Assembly: GCF_900156605.1 (NCBI RefSeq)
Contig: NZ_FTOA01000001.1
Span: 496,001 to 560,000 of the forward strand
DNA from: Insolitispirillum peregrinum
GTDB taxonomy: Bacteria; Pseudomonadota; Alphaproteobacteria; Rhodospirillales; Rhodospirillaceae
DNA length: 64,000 nt
Direction of reading: 5' to 3'
Part shown: positions 7,970-17,692 of the stretch, piece after piece
How the letters are laid out: the number at the start of each line of letters is the position of its first letter
Numbering within the stretch: the stretch's first letter is position 1
Notes under the pieces: model-generated
What the model was told of the DNA's origin: nothing
The model's database searches: none
What the model saw: the letters and a program-made list of their open reading frames with translations, nothing else
Position numbers and translations under genes: made by a program

Positions 7970-10963
7970 ATGGCTGGCTGTGGCAGAGTCAACCATCGGC
8001 AGGGTAAAGAAAAAGGTGCATCCTTCTCCTTCTCCATGCGACTCAACGCCAATCTGGCCATTGTGGTGGTCAACGATCTTTTTGCAAATCGCCAACCCCA
8101 CACCGCTGCCTTCGTATTTGTCTTTGGATTGCAGGCGCTGGAATACCTTGAATAGTCGGGATGTTTGTTCCGGGGCGATACCGATGCCGTTATCCTGAAC
8201 GCGGAACAGCCAGTGATCTTCTTCCGGCTGAACCGACAGGGTAACCTCGGGAACCCGATCCTCAAGGCGATATTTCAGGGCGTTGCCGACAAGGTTCTGG
8301 AACAGGCGGGTCAGTTCGTCCCGGCTGGCCTGAACGGTTGGCCAGTCACCTGAAATTGTAATCCGGGCGTTGGCTTCGCCAATGGCAGGCTGCAGGAACC
8401 GCAGCGCTTCGTTCAGGGCATCGGTGCTGTCCATAATGGCCATCGGCTCCCCACTGCGACCAACCCGCGAGTATTCCAGCAGGGAAACCAGCATGGTTTC
8501 CATACGGATGGCGCCTTCCCGGGCGTAGCCCATCATGCCGCGTGTATCGTCGTTCAGGATGTCCTGCAAGCGTCTTTCCAGCAGTTGAATATAGCTGTGT
8601 ACCATGCGCAAAGGCTGGCGCAGATCATGCGAGACAGCATAGGCAAACTGTTCCAGTTCGTTGTTCGACCGGCTCAGTTCTTCGCGTTGCTGGGTCAGGA
8701 TTGCTTCGGCCTGTTTGCGGCTGGTGATGTCCAGATGCGTTCCGGCCATGGTCAGGGGAACCCCTTGCTTGTCGCGGGTGATCACCTTGCCACGGTCCAG
8801 GATCCAGATCCATCGCCCGCTTTTGTGCCGCAGGCGGACTTCGCATTCGTAATAGTTGGTTTCCCCAAGGAAATGCTGTTTCAGAAGCTTTTCGGACCGG
8901 CTTCCGTCCTCTGGGTGAACCAGCCTGTTCCACGTTTCAATGGAAATCTCGCCCAGTTCGGCACGGGTATAGCCCGCAATGGTGGCCCAGCGTTCGTTGA
9001 TGCGCAGGGCTCCGGTGTGCATATCCCATTCCCATGTCCCGACATCGGTCGCCCACAGGATGTTCAGCAGGCTTTGCCGTTCAAAGGTCAATGCCTCTTC
9101 GATCTGTCGGCGCAGCGATATGTCGGACTGGATGCCACTCCACACCGTGTCCCCGTTTTCGAGGATCTGCGGGGTTGCTTCGACTTCCAGCCAGCGATGA
9201 GTCGGGGGGGCAACCATTTGACCCTGCCAGTGAAAATGCTCTTTCTGACGGCGGAAGGTCCAGAAGCTGGTGACATCCTCGCTCGAAAAGGCGCGCAATG
9301 CCGAGGCCGGGTCCGCCATCACGCTTTGGCGGGTGACGCCGAGTTGCTCGCACCAAAGGTCGCTGACGTAATCAAAGCGTTCCCTGCCGTCAGTGCAGAT
9401 GCGATAGCGGAAAATACCGACCGGCAGACTGCGGATCACCTGAGCGTATTCAGCTGACAGGGCACTCAGCTCGGCCTCGATCTGTTTGCGGTTGGTGATG
9501 TCGTAGAACGTGCTGACATAGAGGTTTTCCAGACCGGCCAGATACGCGGCTTCGGCCAGCACTGTTTTGACCGTGCCATCCTTGCAGCGAACATGCACTT
9601 CCAGTGGCTGGAACGGGGCATTTTCCTGTTCCAGCAATCGCAGGCGTCGTGTCCATTCTTCCTCCACGCTCTGGCCGTAGGAGGCATCCGGGTAGGCGTT
9701 GCTGCGCCAGGCGGTCAGGGTCGGCACGTCGCTGTGCTGATAGCCAAAGGTCTGTTCAAACGCCAGATTGATGTACGCAACCATGCCGTTGCGGTCAAGC
9801 AGGGCGACTGGAACCGGCGAGTTGTCCATGACGGCCCGAAAGCGGAGTTCACTGTGTGCGAGCTGCTCTTGTGAATGGCGCAATTCGCGCTCCGAGGCAA
9901 TCAGCTTGCGCAGCAGCTCGGCTTGTTCCCGCTGATCATCGAGGGCAACCTCCAGCCCCTGGCGGCGGCGGGTGCTGCGGTAATTGGTGTAGAGCAGCGC
10001 GGCAAGGATCAGGATGACGGCAATCACGCACAGGGCGAGCAGCATGTTTTCCCACTGTAACGCACGCAGTTCATTCTGGGGGGATTTGACCAGAATGAAC
10101 CATTGGCTGTTCTCCAGGGGGTGGCTGTAGGCAAAGACGGGGTCCCCGCGATAATCGATCCCTGTGATGCTGCCCCAGTGACCGGCTGCGGACTGGGCCG
10201 CAGGCAAGGTGACTTGCGAGAGTGGGCGTCTGAGCAATTGGAAGGACGCATTTTTATCCTGACTGGGCGCAATGATCAGAACATGATCATCCTGTTTGCG
10301 GCCGATCAGAATTTCTTCTTTGTTCTGAAGGGTTTCGTTGAAAGAAATGATTTTGCGCAAGAAAGAGGCCGGGTCAACGTGCAGGGCCAGGACGGCAACT
10401 GGTGTCGTGCCGTCCGGCCCAAAGACCGGAGCCGCCAGATCGAGCGAGAGCGTAAGGCCACCATTCCTGCCTTCGACGACGTAAAGATCCGAAGGCAAGC
10501 TGCTGGTCCCGAGCAATGCGCGCTGAACCAGCTGTTCATTTTCCGTCAGTCCGTCACCGACGTCAGTCGAAACCTTGAGCAATGTCTTGCCAACAGGGGA
10601 AAGCAGACTGATCTGGTGATAGGAATAGGTGCTGATCAACCCCTGAAACCGGTCAGTCAGGTTATTTTCGAGAGTCGTGTTGTCCGGGCTGCGGGCATAC
10701 TCAAGAATGGCTTTATTCAGGAACGGGTCTCTTTGCAGTACGGTGGCATCGCCCAGTCGCTCGTTCAACCACAAACCGAACAGGTCGGCTCGTTCGGCAG
10801 ACATATTTGCCAGATGCTGAGACACTTTGCTGTGAAGTGACGCATTCAGCGACATGGTGATCGTGCTGATGATGAGCAGCAGGGCAACCATGGCTCCGAT
10901 GCCTGCCGCGAGGAAGAGCCAGCGCGATTGCCGCGCTGGGGGCATGCGAAAGAAAGGGGCCAT
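7964..10963 (-). CDS. Membrane sensor histidine kinase with Cache and three PAS domains
   Basis: This is a 999-residue kinase. A first membrane helix (about 14-36) precedes a periplasmic Cache-like sensor (about 40-290). A second helix (LCVIAVILILAALLYTNY) is followed by three PAS domains beginning near FRAVMDNSPVPVALLD, YAQVIRSLPVGIF and ILWATDVGTWEWD. The HisKA domain has the phospho-accepting His in AYAVSHDLRQPLRM (about residue 778). The ATPase has NLVGNALKYR, VQDNGIGIAPE and GSGVGLAICKKIV. The phytochrome-kinase-like H-box and the adjacent single-domain response regulator fit a Cph1/Rcp1-style pair. I chose the ATG at 10963 because the family N-terminus (short basic stretch, then a helix) begins there. 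The stop codon lies in a repeat. Confidence 0.92.
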   Translation of the reverse strand: MAPFFRMPPARQSRWLFLAAGIGAMVALLLIISTITMSLNASLHSKVSQHLANMSAERADLFGLWLNERLGDATVLQRDPFLNKAILEYARSPDNTTLENNLTDRFQGLISTYSYHQISLLSPVGKTLLKVSTDVGDGLTENEQLVQRALLGTSSLPSDLYVVEGRNGGLTLSLDLAAPVFGPDGTTPVAVLALHVDPASFLRKIISFNETLQNKEEILIGRKQDDHVLIIAPSQDKNASFQLLRRPLSQVTLPAAQSAAGHWGSITGIDYRGDPVFAYSHPLENSQWFILVKSPQNELRALQWENMLLALCVIAVILILAALLYTNYRSTRRRQGLEVALDDQREQAELLRKLIASERELRHSQEQLAHSELRFRAVMDNSPVPVALLDRNGMVAYINLAFEQTFGYQHSDVPTLTAWRSNAYPDASYGQSVEEEWTRRLRLLEQENAPFQPLEVHVRCKDGTVKTVLAEAAYLAGLENLYVSTFYDITNRKQIEAELSALSAEYAQVIRSLPVGIFRYRICTDGRERFDYVSDLWCEQLGVTRQSVMADPASALRAFSSEDVTSFWTFRRQKEHFHWQGQMVAPPTHRWLEVEATPQILENGDTVWSGIQSDISLRRQIEEALTFERQSLLNILWATDVGTWEWDMHTGALRINERWATIAGYTRAELGEISIETWNRLVHPEDGSRSEKLLKQHFLGETNYYECEVRLRHKSGRWIWILDRGKVITRDKQGVPLTMAGTHLDITSRKQAEAILTQQREELSRSNNELEQFAYAVSHDLRQPLRMVHSYIQLLERRLQDILNDDTRGMMGYAREGAIRMETMLVSLLEYSRVGRSGEPMAIMDSTDALNEALRFLQPAIGEANARITISGDWPTVQASRDELTRLFQNLVGNALKYRLEDRVPEVTLSVQPEEDHWLFRVQDNGIGIAPEQTSRLFKVFQRLQSKDKYEGSGVGLAICKKIVDHHNGQIGVESHGEGEGCTFFFTLPMVDSATASHL

Positions 10964-11080
10964 GGGACATGATTCCGGTAACTGAACAAAGGCGCTAGCG
11001 AAGATACTGGACGGCAGCGGTGAGGAGAAGGCTTGTTCCCCGGAAGAGGTATACCCGGAACAGGGGGGGTGTTTCTTCCA

Positions 11081-11186
11081 GAGCAGTGGGCGTGAAAACA
11101 GGAACCGGTTTTGCGCACCATCACTGCGGCAACGAAGAAGGTTAGACCTGTGTGCCTGCGTCAAATTGAACGCACACTGGTCTAAA
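11081..11186. repeat. Family 3 double-hairpin repeat between response regulator and kinase genes
   Basis: From GAGCAGTGGGCGTGAAAACAG through AACCGGTTTTGCGCACCATCACTGCGG to CCTGCGTCAAATTGAACGCAC and TGGTCTA, this is an imperfect copy of the 56858-56989 element. Read on the minus strand it starts TAGACCAGTGTGCG, and that TAG is the stop codon of the response regulator (11182-11184). It fills about half of the gap between the regulator and kinase genes. Confidence 0.65.
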
Positions 11187-11622
11187 AAACATACTCCTGG
11201 TGTTCAGCGGTTTTTTGCAGACATTCATCAGGCAGAGGGGCCAGACTTTCGACAAGCTGGTTAAAATCGCCGGATTTCTCGATGACCCGGCTTGCGCCAT
11301 GATTCATGAAGGCGGCCTTCAGCGCGGGACTGCTGGAGCCTGTCAGCATCACCACCGGCAGCCTCTCCAGGCGAGGGATGCTTCTGATGGCTTTCAGGAT
11401 ATCCAGCCCGCTGCAATCAGACAGGGAGCCGTCCAGCAGGACCAGATCAACCGGATGCCCGCAGGGAGAGCAGGGAGGCGCTGTGGTGAGAAAATCCAAA
11501 GCCTCGCGCCCGGTTGTTCTGGTCGTCAGGGACGAGGCGTAAGCCTGCTCTTCGAGGGCCATCCGGGCCAGCAGGGCATCGCCACTGTCGTCTTCAACCA
11601 ATAAAACGGAAAGTGTGGCCAT
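11182..11622 (-). CDS. Single-domain response regulator (Rcp1-like)
   Basis: This is a 146-residue receiver with no output domain. It has the acidic pair in VLLVEDDSGDALLA, the phospho-acceptor Asp in DLVLLDGSLSDCSG, a Thr in VVMLTGSS and the Lys in VIEKSGD. The region after the phospho-Asp is unusual: GSLSD replaces the common LNLPxxDG. It lies directly upstream of the PAS kinase gene on the same strand and should be its partner. The ATG at 11622 was chosen because MATLSVLLVEDD aligns with receiver starts; the ribosome site is weak. Confidence 0.87.
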   Translation of the reverse strand: MATLSVLLVEDDSGDALLARMALEEQAYASSLTTRTTGREALDFLTTAPPCSPCGHPVDLVLLDGSLSDCSGLDILKAIRSIPRLERLPVVMLTGSSSPALKAAFMNHGASRVIEKSGDFNQLVESLAPLPDECLQKTAEHQEYVF

Positions 11623-12411
11623 GATGATTGCGAGTCCAGGGAATGAAAAGTTGCAGAAGGTCATGTAATCCATTTGGAGTATGACCTTTTGGTGGTCTGG
11701 TATGGCAGGCATCGTCAAATATTAACTTAACATATCATTCTGAAATATCCAAGAGCTGCTCTTGTTATGCACCTTCTGGTGATATGGTTCAAAAGTATCG
11801 TTTCCGGGGTGCCGGATTTGAGGGGATGGCCCTATCTCTATGATAGCAGGTTGTTTTTATCCTGGACTGTCGGTATTCTTTTGTATATGTGCCGTGCACC
11901 CGGAGTGATCTTTCGCAAGAAATTTGTGATCAAAGGTTGTTGTTCTATTGAGGGTTTCCACCTTTCATTATCTGTCCCGATTGACGAGGTAATCCTGTGC
12001 TGGGGGTCTTCCGGATTCTCTTTAAGGTTGTTAGGATCTTTTGTTGCAGGCGCTGTGGGGTTTTCCTTGGTCAATACTCAGGGAAACTGGCCTGTCGCAG
12101 AGGGGGCTGAAAAAAAAGTAACCCCGTGTCGAAGAGCGGAGTAAAGTGGTCGGGCAGGGTGGTGGCTGGTGCTTGTGAACGCAGAATTTGTTGATGTTGT
12201 ACGTGTATGGTGTGCTGTGCCATGGCACTGTTGGCTGGCTCGAGCTGCCTGTTGCGGATGGGCACCAGACATTCCCTCTCCAGACTGTAATAAGACGCGC
12301 ATTGACAGAACGCCCCGGTTCGGCACTAGCTAGCACCGCCGTATGCAGGTCTCATCCAGAAAAGATGTCGAGGCCCTGCAAGGCGCTCGGGGATAAACGG
12401 AATTTAGCGTG
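11623..12411. other. Long intergenic region without a supported gene
   Basis: This stretch of nearly 0.8 kb is clearly more AT-rich than its surroundings up to about 12.1 kb. One open frame (11767-12144, plus strand) has no ribosome site, an unusual Cys/Trp-rich composition and no family features, so I do not call it. A TTGACA at 12302-12307 could be the -35 of an mprF promoter, but no good -10 follows. Nothing else stands out. Confidence 0.5.
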
Positions 12412-15000
12412 ATGCAACCTACTTCCAATGATGATGGTGTCCAGCGTACGTGGTTGCGTGGGGTGGCAGCTTTGCGGCCTGTTCTGATGATCGCGGTTGT
12501 CCTCGCCGTGGTTGCCCTGGCCTGGTTTGCTGCACGCCGCCTGACGGGCGAAGTGTCGTATCAGGATTTGATGGCGGCTTTGTCGCAGATGCCATGGTGG
12601 GCAATCCTTGCAGCGATTGCGTTGACCGGGATCAGTTTTGCGGCTCTGACGGTTTATGATTTTCAGGCACTGGATTTCGTTGAGCGGACTGTCCCGCGCG
12701 GAATGGTGGCTCTGGCGTCTTTTTCGGCTTATGCCGTCGGGAATACGGCTGGCTTTGGCCCGCTGACAGCCGGGGCGGTCCGGTATCGTTTTTATTCCCC
12801 CTATGGTGTCGAGCCGGATGTCATCGCCCGGATCGTTGTTTTCGCCAGTGCGGCCTTTGGCATTGGCCTGACCGGTGTTATCGGGCTTGGCTTTCTGGTC
12901 GCGGGCGATGATTTCGACAGCCTGTCGATTGCTCCTGTCGGTTTGCAGATTCTCGGCGGAGTCATTACGGCTGCCCTGATTGGTCTGTGGCTGGGGGCAG
13001 GAAAAGGACGGTCTGTCACCCTGTTTGGCTATCAGGTCGCCCTGCCGGGGCGCGGGCTGTTGATCCGCCAGTTTCTGGCCACATCGGTGGATGTTGCCGC
13101 ATCGGCTGCGGTGCTGTGGGTTTTGCTGCCGCCCGGTGCGATCGGGTTGCCGACCTTTATCATCATCTATTCCGTCGCCATCGGTCTGGGGGTTCTGAGC
13201 CATGTTCCCGCCGGTCTGGGGGTGTTCGAGACTGTCATTATTGCGGCTCTCGGGCCTCGCGTGGACGTGGATCAGGTGCTGGGCGCGCTGGTGCTGTACC
13301 GGGTGATCTATCATCTGGTGCCATTGGCGCTGGCCGCCCTGATCCTGAGCGCGCTGGAGGTTCGTCGTGCGGCGGCGGCCCCGATGATGGCGGCGGCGTT
13401 GCGCGGCAGTACCCGTCTGGCTCCGGCTGTTCTGGGTGCGCTGGCTTTTGCCATTGCCGCGATCGAGATTTTCTCCGGAGTAACCCCACTGAGCGAACGT
13501 TCAGTGGCGTGGTTGACCGATCGGGTGCCATTGTCTCTGGTCGAGGCGGCAACCTTTTTTGACAGCATTCTGTCGGTCCTGTTGCTGGTGGTTGCCCGGG
13601 GTCTGGTCTATCGCCTGGACGGAGCATGGTGGGCGGCGCTGATCATTGTTCCCCTGTCGATCGTTTTGTCGCTGGTCAAATCGGTGGCGCTGGTCGAAGT
13701 GGCCTTGTTGTCGCTGTTGTTCGTGGCGCTGTTGCTGTCCCGGCGGCATTTCTCGCGTCATGCCTCGCTGTTGCATCAGGCCTTGACGCCCAACTGGGTG
13801 CTGGCTGTTGCGACCCTGCTGATTACGGCTTTTGCCCTGTTGTTTTATGCCTATCAGGACGTGGAATACGCCAACGACCTGTGGTGGCAGTTCGAATTTG
13901 ACCAGAACGCATCGCGCAGTCTGCGTGCCATGCTGGGGGTGATGATGACGGCGACGGTGGTGGCCGCCCTGTCGTTGCTGCGTCCGGTGCGGGAGCGTCT
14001 GGCCCCGCCGTCCGAAGAAGACATCAAGAAGGCGCTGGAAATCGGTCGCCAGCAGCCACGGATCGAGAGCGCCTTTGTGGCCATGGGCGACAAGTCGGTG
14101 CTGTTTTCCGAGGATGGGAAGGCCTTCATCATGTATGGCCGTCAGGGCCGTTCGTGGGTTGCCCTGTCTGATCCGATTGGTCCGCGTGAAGCCTGGCCGA
14201 GCCTGATCTGGCGCTTTGTCGAAATGGCCCGTGCGGTTGGTGGACGGGCGGTGTTTTATCAGGCTGGCCCTGACGCGCTTTCCCTTTATGCCGATGCCGG
14301 TCTGAGCGCTTTCAAGCTGGGGGAAGAAGCCCGGGTCTATCTGCCGGAATTTACCCTGCAAGGTTCCAAGCGGGCCAATCTGCGCAATTGCATGAACCGC
14401 TCAACCCGTGACGGATTGACCTTTTCGATCCTGTCAACCGCCGAAATTCCGGCCCATCTGGACGAATTGCGCGCGGTTTCCGATGCCTGGATGACCTATC
14501 ACAACGTTCGTGAAAAGCGCTTTTCGCTGGGGGCATTCGATCCCGATTACCTGTACCAGACGCCGATCGGCATTCTGTGCCAGGAGGGCAGGATTGTTGC
14601 CTTCGCCTCGCTGTTGTTGACCGATCACAAGGTTGAAGCATCAGTTGACCTGATGCGCTTCCTGCCCGGGTCAGTCCATGGGGTGATGGAAACCTTGCTG
14701 GTCCACGTCATCCTGCATTTCCAGTCGCAGGGCTATGAGTGGTTCCGGATGGGGATGGCTCCATTGTCGGGCTTGTCTGACAGCGCCGCCGCCCCAATAT
14801 GGCATCGTGTCGGACGCATGGTATTCGACCATGGGGAATGGTTTTACAACTTCAGTGGGTTGCGGACCTTCAAGGCGAAATTCTATCCCCAGTGGCAGCC
14901 GCGGTATCTGGTGGTCAGCGGCGGGATCAGCCCGATGCTGGCGCTGGCCGATATTACCGTTCTGATCAGTGGTGGCCTTAAGGGTGTGATTGGGAAGTGA
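12412..15000 (+). CDS. mprF: MprF/LpiA, lysylphosphatidylglycerol synthase (flippase-synthase)
   Basis: This 862-residue protein has an N-terminal flippase-like region of about a dozen membrane helices (residues 20 to about 520). The C-terminal cytosolic DUF2156/GNAT-fold synthase domain contains MYGRQGRSWVALSDPIGPRE, FYQAGPDALSLYADAGLSAFKLGEEARV and LRNCMNRSTRDGL. It transfers lysine from Lys-tRNA to phosphatidylglycerol, adding positive charge to the membrane and giving acid and cationic-peptide tolerance. A GTG codon directly before the ATG is an alternative start. Its TGA overlaps the ATG of acvB (TGATG), so the two genes are translationally coupled. This is the lpiA-acvB pair known from Rhizobium and Agrobacterium. 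Confidence 0.95.
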   Translation: MQPTSNDDGVQRTWLRGVAALRPVLMIAVVLAVVALAWFAARRLTGEVSYQDLMAALSQMPWWAILAAIALTGISFAALTVYDFQALDFVERTVPRGMVALASFSAYAVGNTAGFGPLTAGAVRYRFYSPYGVEPDVIARIVVFASAAFGIGLTGVIGLGFLVAGDDFDSLSIAPVGLQILGGVITAALIGLWLGAGKGRSVTLFGYQVALPGRGLLIRQFLATSVDVAASAAVLWVLLPPGAIGLPTFIIIYSVAIGLGVLSHVPAGLGVFETVIIAALGPRVDVDQVLGALVLYRVIYHLVPLALAALILSALEVRRAAAAPMMAAALRGSTRLAPAVLGALAFAIAAIEIFSGVTPLSERSVAWLTDRVPLSLVEAATFFDSILSVLLLVVARGLVYRLDGAWWAALIIVPLSIVLSLVKSVALVEVALLSLLFVALLLSRRHFSRHASLLHQALTPNWVLAVATLLITAFALLFYAYQDVEYANDLWWQFEFDQNASRSLRAMLGVMMTATVVAALSLLRPVRERLAPPSEEDIKKALEIGRQQPRIESAFVAMGDKSVLFSEDGKAFIMYGRQGRSWVALSDPIGPREAWPSLIWRFVEMARAVGGRAVFYQAGPDALSLYADAGLSAFKLGEEARVYLPEFTLQGSKRANLRNCMNRSTRDGLTFSILSTAEIPAHLDELRAVSDAWMTYHNVREKRFSLGAFDPDYLYQTPIGILCQEGRIVAFASLLLTDHKVEASVDLMRFLPGSVHGVMETLLVHVILHFQSQGYEWFRMGMAPLSGLSDSAAAPIWHRVGRMVFDHGEWFYNFSGLRTFKAKFYPQWQPRYLVVSGGISPMLALADITVLISGGLKGVIGK

Positions 15001-16481
15001 TGAGCAGGATGACCGGTTTGGGTGTGAGCGGTATGCTGAAGGCAATGGTGGTGGGTGCCGGGATTCTCGGTGGCACCCTTGGGGTGATGTGCCACGGGGC
15101 ATTGGCCCAAACGGCAGCGCAGCCGGAAGAAACCAAGGATGCCTTCACCGACGTCATGCCTGTCATGGGGTTGCCGATCTATTCCTATCCGGAGAAAGAC
15201 CTGCCCACCAGTGCGGTGGTGCTGTTTTCCGGTGAGCATGGTTGGGGCGATGCTGAAAAAACCATGGCGAAGGCGCTGGTGCAGCAAGGGGCGCTGGTGA
15301 TCGGGATCGACACCCCGGCCACCCTCAAGCGGCTGGACGAGCAGGATGATGCGTGCGTCGAGATCGTCGGCGAAATCGAAAATGTCAGCCACAACACCCA
15401 GTATCAGATGGATACGCCGCGCTACCATTTCCCGGTGGTGGGCGGCATCGGTCTGGGGGGGGCTTTGGCGATGGCTGTTGCGGCGCAGACCGAGACGGCG
15501 ACAATTGACCGTTTTGCGGTGGTTGATCCCTGGTCGTTCGTTCCGTCGCGCAAGCCGCTGTGTACGCTGGGTGATCCGCAGCCGAAAAAGACCGCTGACG
15601 GCAAGGGCTATCGCTATGACCTGCCCGGTGGCCCGAAATCCTTCTCGCTGAGTGCCACCCTGACGACACAGGCCGATCCCCAGGGCAAGGCTTATGTGGC
15701 GGACTGGGTGCAGGCCAATCCGAAAAGTGTCTCCAGCCAGTCCAGCCCCCAGAGCCAGAGTGATGCCTTGCTGGCGGCGGTCCGCAGCAAGGCTGCCAGT
15801 ACGGTGGCGGGCCGGTCTGCCGGCGGGGAAGACGTGAGCGACCTGCCGCTGGAAGAAATTCCGGTGTCAACGCCGTCGGACACCTTCGCCATTTTCTATT
15901 CCGGCGATGGTGGATGGCGCGATCTGGACAAGGACGTCGCGGCCGTTCTGGAGCAGGATGGTCTGCCCGTGGTGGGCGTCGATGTGCTGCGCTATTTCTG
16001 GACCGAGCAGACGCCCCAGCAAAGCGCCAAGGATCTGGCCCGCATCATCCGCAGCTATCGCCAGAAGTGGCATGCCAAAAAGGTGGTCCTGATCGGCTTC
16101 TCGTTCGGGGCTGACCTGCTGCCAATCATGTACAACCAGCTGCCGAAAGAAGAACGGGCGAGTGTGGCGCAGATTACCCTGCTGGGGCTGTCAAAGGCGG
16201 CGGTGTTCGAAGTCAGCATGGAAAGCTGGCTGAACCACAAGCCGTCGGATGCACCGCAGACCCTGCCGCAGCTGGCAAAAATTCCCTCTTCGCTGGTGCA
16301 GTGTTTCTATGGTGAAGACGATACCCATAACGTCTGTCCGGAACTGGCCGGGACCGGGGTGGAACTGATCAAGACCAAGGGGGGCCATCACTTCAACAAC
16401 GAATACGACATGCTGGCCCGTCGCATTCTGGATGGCCTGAAGGCGCGCGCCCAACAGCCTGCCAAGGCTGCCGGGCAATAA
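15000..16481 (+). CDS. acvB: AcvB/VirJ-family periplasmic lysyl-PG hydrolase
   Basis: This 493-residue exported protein has a signal peptide with a basic start, a hydrophobic core to about residue 35 and an ALA-QT cleavage site. It contains two related alpha/beta-hydrolase-like halves: VVLFSGEHGWGDAEKTMAKAL in the first, and FAIFYSGDGGWRDLDKDVAAVL in the second. The second half keeps a nucleophile elbow GFSFGAD, an Asp in FYGEDDTHN and a His in KGGHHFNNEYD. In Agrobacterium AcvB hydrolyses lysyl-phosphatidylglycerol in the periplasm and is needed for virulence; here it should balance MprF. It starts one base inside the mprF stop. Confidence 0.93.
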   Translation: MSRMTGLGVSGMLKAMVVGAGILGGTLGVMCHGALAQTAAQPEETKDAFTDVMPVMGLPIYSYPEKDLPTSAVVLFSGEHGWGDAEKTMAKALVQQGALVIGIDTPATLKRLDEQDDACVEIVGEIENVSHNTQYQMDTPRYHFPVVGGIGLGGALAMAVAAQTETATIDRFAVVDPWSFVPSRKPLCTLGDPQPKKTADGKGYRYDLPGGPKSFSLSATLTTQADPQGKAYVADWVQANPKSVSSQSSPQSQSDALLAAVRSKAASTVAGRSAGGEDVSDLPLEEIPVSTPSDTFAIFYSGDGGWRDLDKDVAAVLEQDGLPVVGVDVLRYFWTEQTPQQSAKDLARIIRSYRQKWHAKKVVLIGFSFGADLLPIMYNQLPKEERASVAQITLLGLSKAAVFEVSMESWLNHKPSDAPQTLPQLAKIPSSLVQCFYGEDDTHNVCPELAGTGVELIKTKGGHHFNNEYDMLARRILDGLKARAQQPAKAAGQ

Positions 16482-16505
16482 TCGCCAGCCTGTGCGGCAG
16501 GGGCG

Positions 16506-17504
16506 TCATGCTGACAGGAACGCCTCTGCCAGCTCGGCGGTGCCGCTGGTGTAGTCACTTCCCAGTTCCTGCGCGAGAGGGATTTCGCTGTGGGAGGCCA
16601 GCCAGGCGGTCAGCAGCAAGCGGCGGGCCATCTTGAGCGCAGGAAGGACGGCGAGGTCTTGCGGGCTGAGGCGGCGGAGCTGCTGGTAACTGTCCAGCCA
16701 GGCGGCTTCCCAGAGGTGAACGTCCGGGTGCTGTTCGTGAAAGCTGATGGCGGCAGCAAAGTCGTACAGGAACCAGCTCAGGCCGCTGTCGTCAAAGTCG
16801 ATCACCCGCAGAGCGTCGCCATCAACCAGCAGGTTGCTGAGGCGCAGGTCGGCATGAATCAGGCCGAAGCGGTCGCTGGCGGTGCCATAGGCGGCCATCG
16901 TGGTGTGGATGCGATCAGTGGCCCGCTGAAAAATCCGCCGCCCCTCTGCCGACAGACCCAGCGACGCCTGCCATGGTCCCCAATAGGAAACCTCCCCGAT
17001 CATGGCCGAAACGTCCCACCGCTTGCGGACAAAGCCGTTTGGCAAGGGCCAGCTTTGTGTGTGATCATGCAAGCGGGCGGTCAGGGCGCCCAGGGTGGAA
17101 AACCAGTGGCTCAGGTCGTGATCGTCGGGGGTCGGCATGTCGCCGGGAACAAAGTCAAAGGCAACGGCCCGGCGGGGGGCAAGCCCGGCCGGTGACGGCA
17201 GAACGTGCAGGATGTCCCCATCGCGGCCCGGCAGCGCGGCAGGGGTGTCGATGATTTTTTTCTGGCGAAGGGCGTTGATCCACATCAGTTCCGAACGGAT
17301 TTCCTCAGTCCGGTGATAGCCCTGACGGTGCAGGCGCAAGCTCAGCCGCCGCCCGCTGTCCGGGTCGTCCAATCGAAAGGTGGCGTTCTCCGACAGCGAC
17401 ATCAGGGTGGCGGTGGTCTTTGGCGACAGACCCCACAGGGGCGCGGCAGCGGTTGCCATGCTGCTCAGGTCAGCAACAACAGCGGGGCTGTATTCTCCGG
17501 TCAT
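16506..17504 (-). CDS. APH/ChoK-family phosphotransferase (homoserine-kinase/SrkA-like)
   Basis: This 332-residue protein has a bacterial aminoglycoside/choline kinase fold. Catalytic elements are GLIHADLRLSNLLVDGD (catalytic Asp and Asn) and VIDFDDSGLSWFLYDFAAAI (metal-binding Asp). The long C-terminal helical region and WFLYD pattern are like the stress kinase SrkA and homoserine-kinase-like proteins; the substrate cannot be told from sequence. The ATG at 17504 has AAGGA upstream. It is divergent from dksA and its 3' end faces the end of acvB at 25 bp. Confidence 0.85.
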   Translation of the reverse strand: MTGEYSPAVVADLSSMATAAAPLWGLSPKTTATLMSLSENATFRLDDPDSGRRLSLRLHRQGYHRTEEIRSELMWINALRQKKIIDTPAALPGRDGDILHVLPSPAGLAPRRAVAFDFVPGDMPTPDDHDLSHWFSTLGALTARLHDHTQSWPLPNGFVRKRWDVSAMIGEVSYWGPWQASLGLSAEGRRIFQRATDRIHTTMAAYGTASDRFGLIHADLRLSNLLVDGDALRVIDFDDSGLSWFLYDFAAAISFHEQHPDVHLWEAAWLDSYQQLRRLSPQDLAVLPALKMARRLLLTAWLASHSEIPLAQELGSDYTSGTAELAEAFLSA

Positions 17505-17625
17505 GAGGATATCCTTGTGGCAGAAGACTGCGCTTGATACCGCACTCTGTCCCGGATGGGGATTGCTGTTTTTGCTGTCAGGGCGAAAAATTGCCCATAC
17601 CATGAACAGCAGCGCGAAAGGTTGC

Positions 17626-17654
17626 TTGCGATATCAGCCAGAGCCGCCTATAGT
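17626..17654 (+). promoter_or_regulatory. Candidate sigma-70-type promoter for dksA
   Basis: A TTGCGA -35 (17626-17631), a 17-nt spacer and TATAGT at 17649-17654 lie about 40 bp ahead of the dksA start. The following CCCGCCC is GC-rich, as at stringently controlled promoters, but no start site is known. Confidence 0.4.
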
Positions 17655-17692
17655 CCCGCCCAATTTGGGAGGCTCAGGGATAGTAGCATACC

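Noticed and set aside
11767-12144. 125-residue plus-strand open frame in the gap before mprF
   Set aside because: No ribosome site, odd Cys/Trp-rich composition and no recognisable domain.
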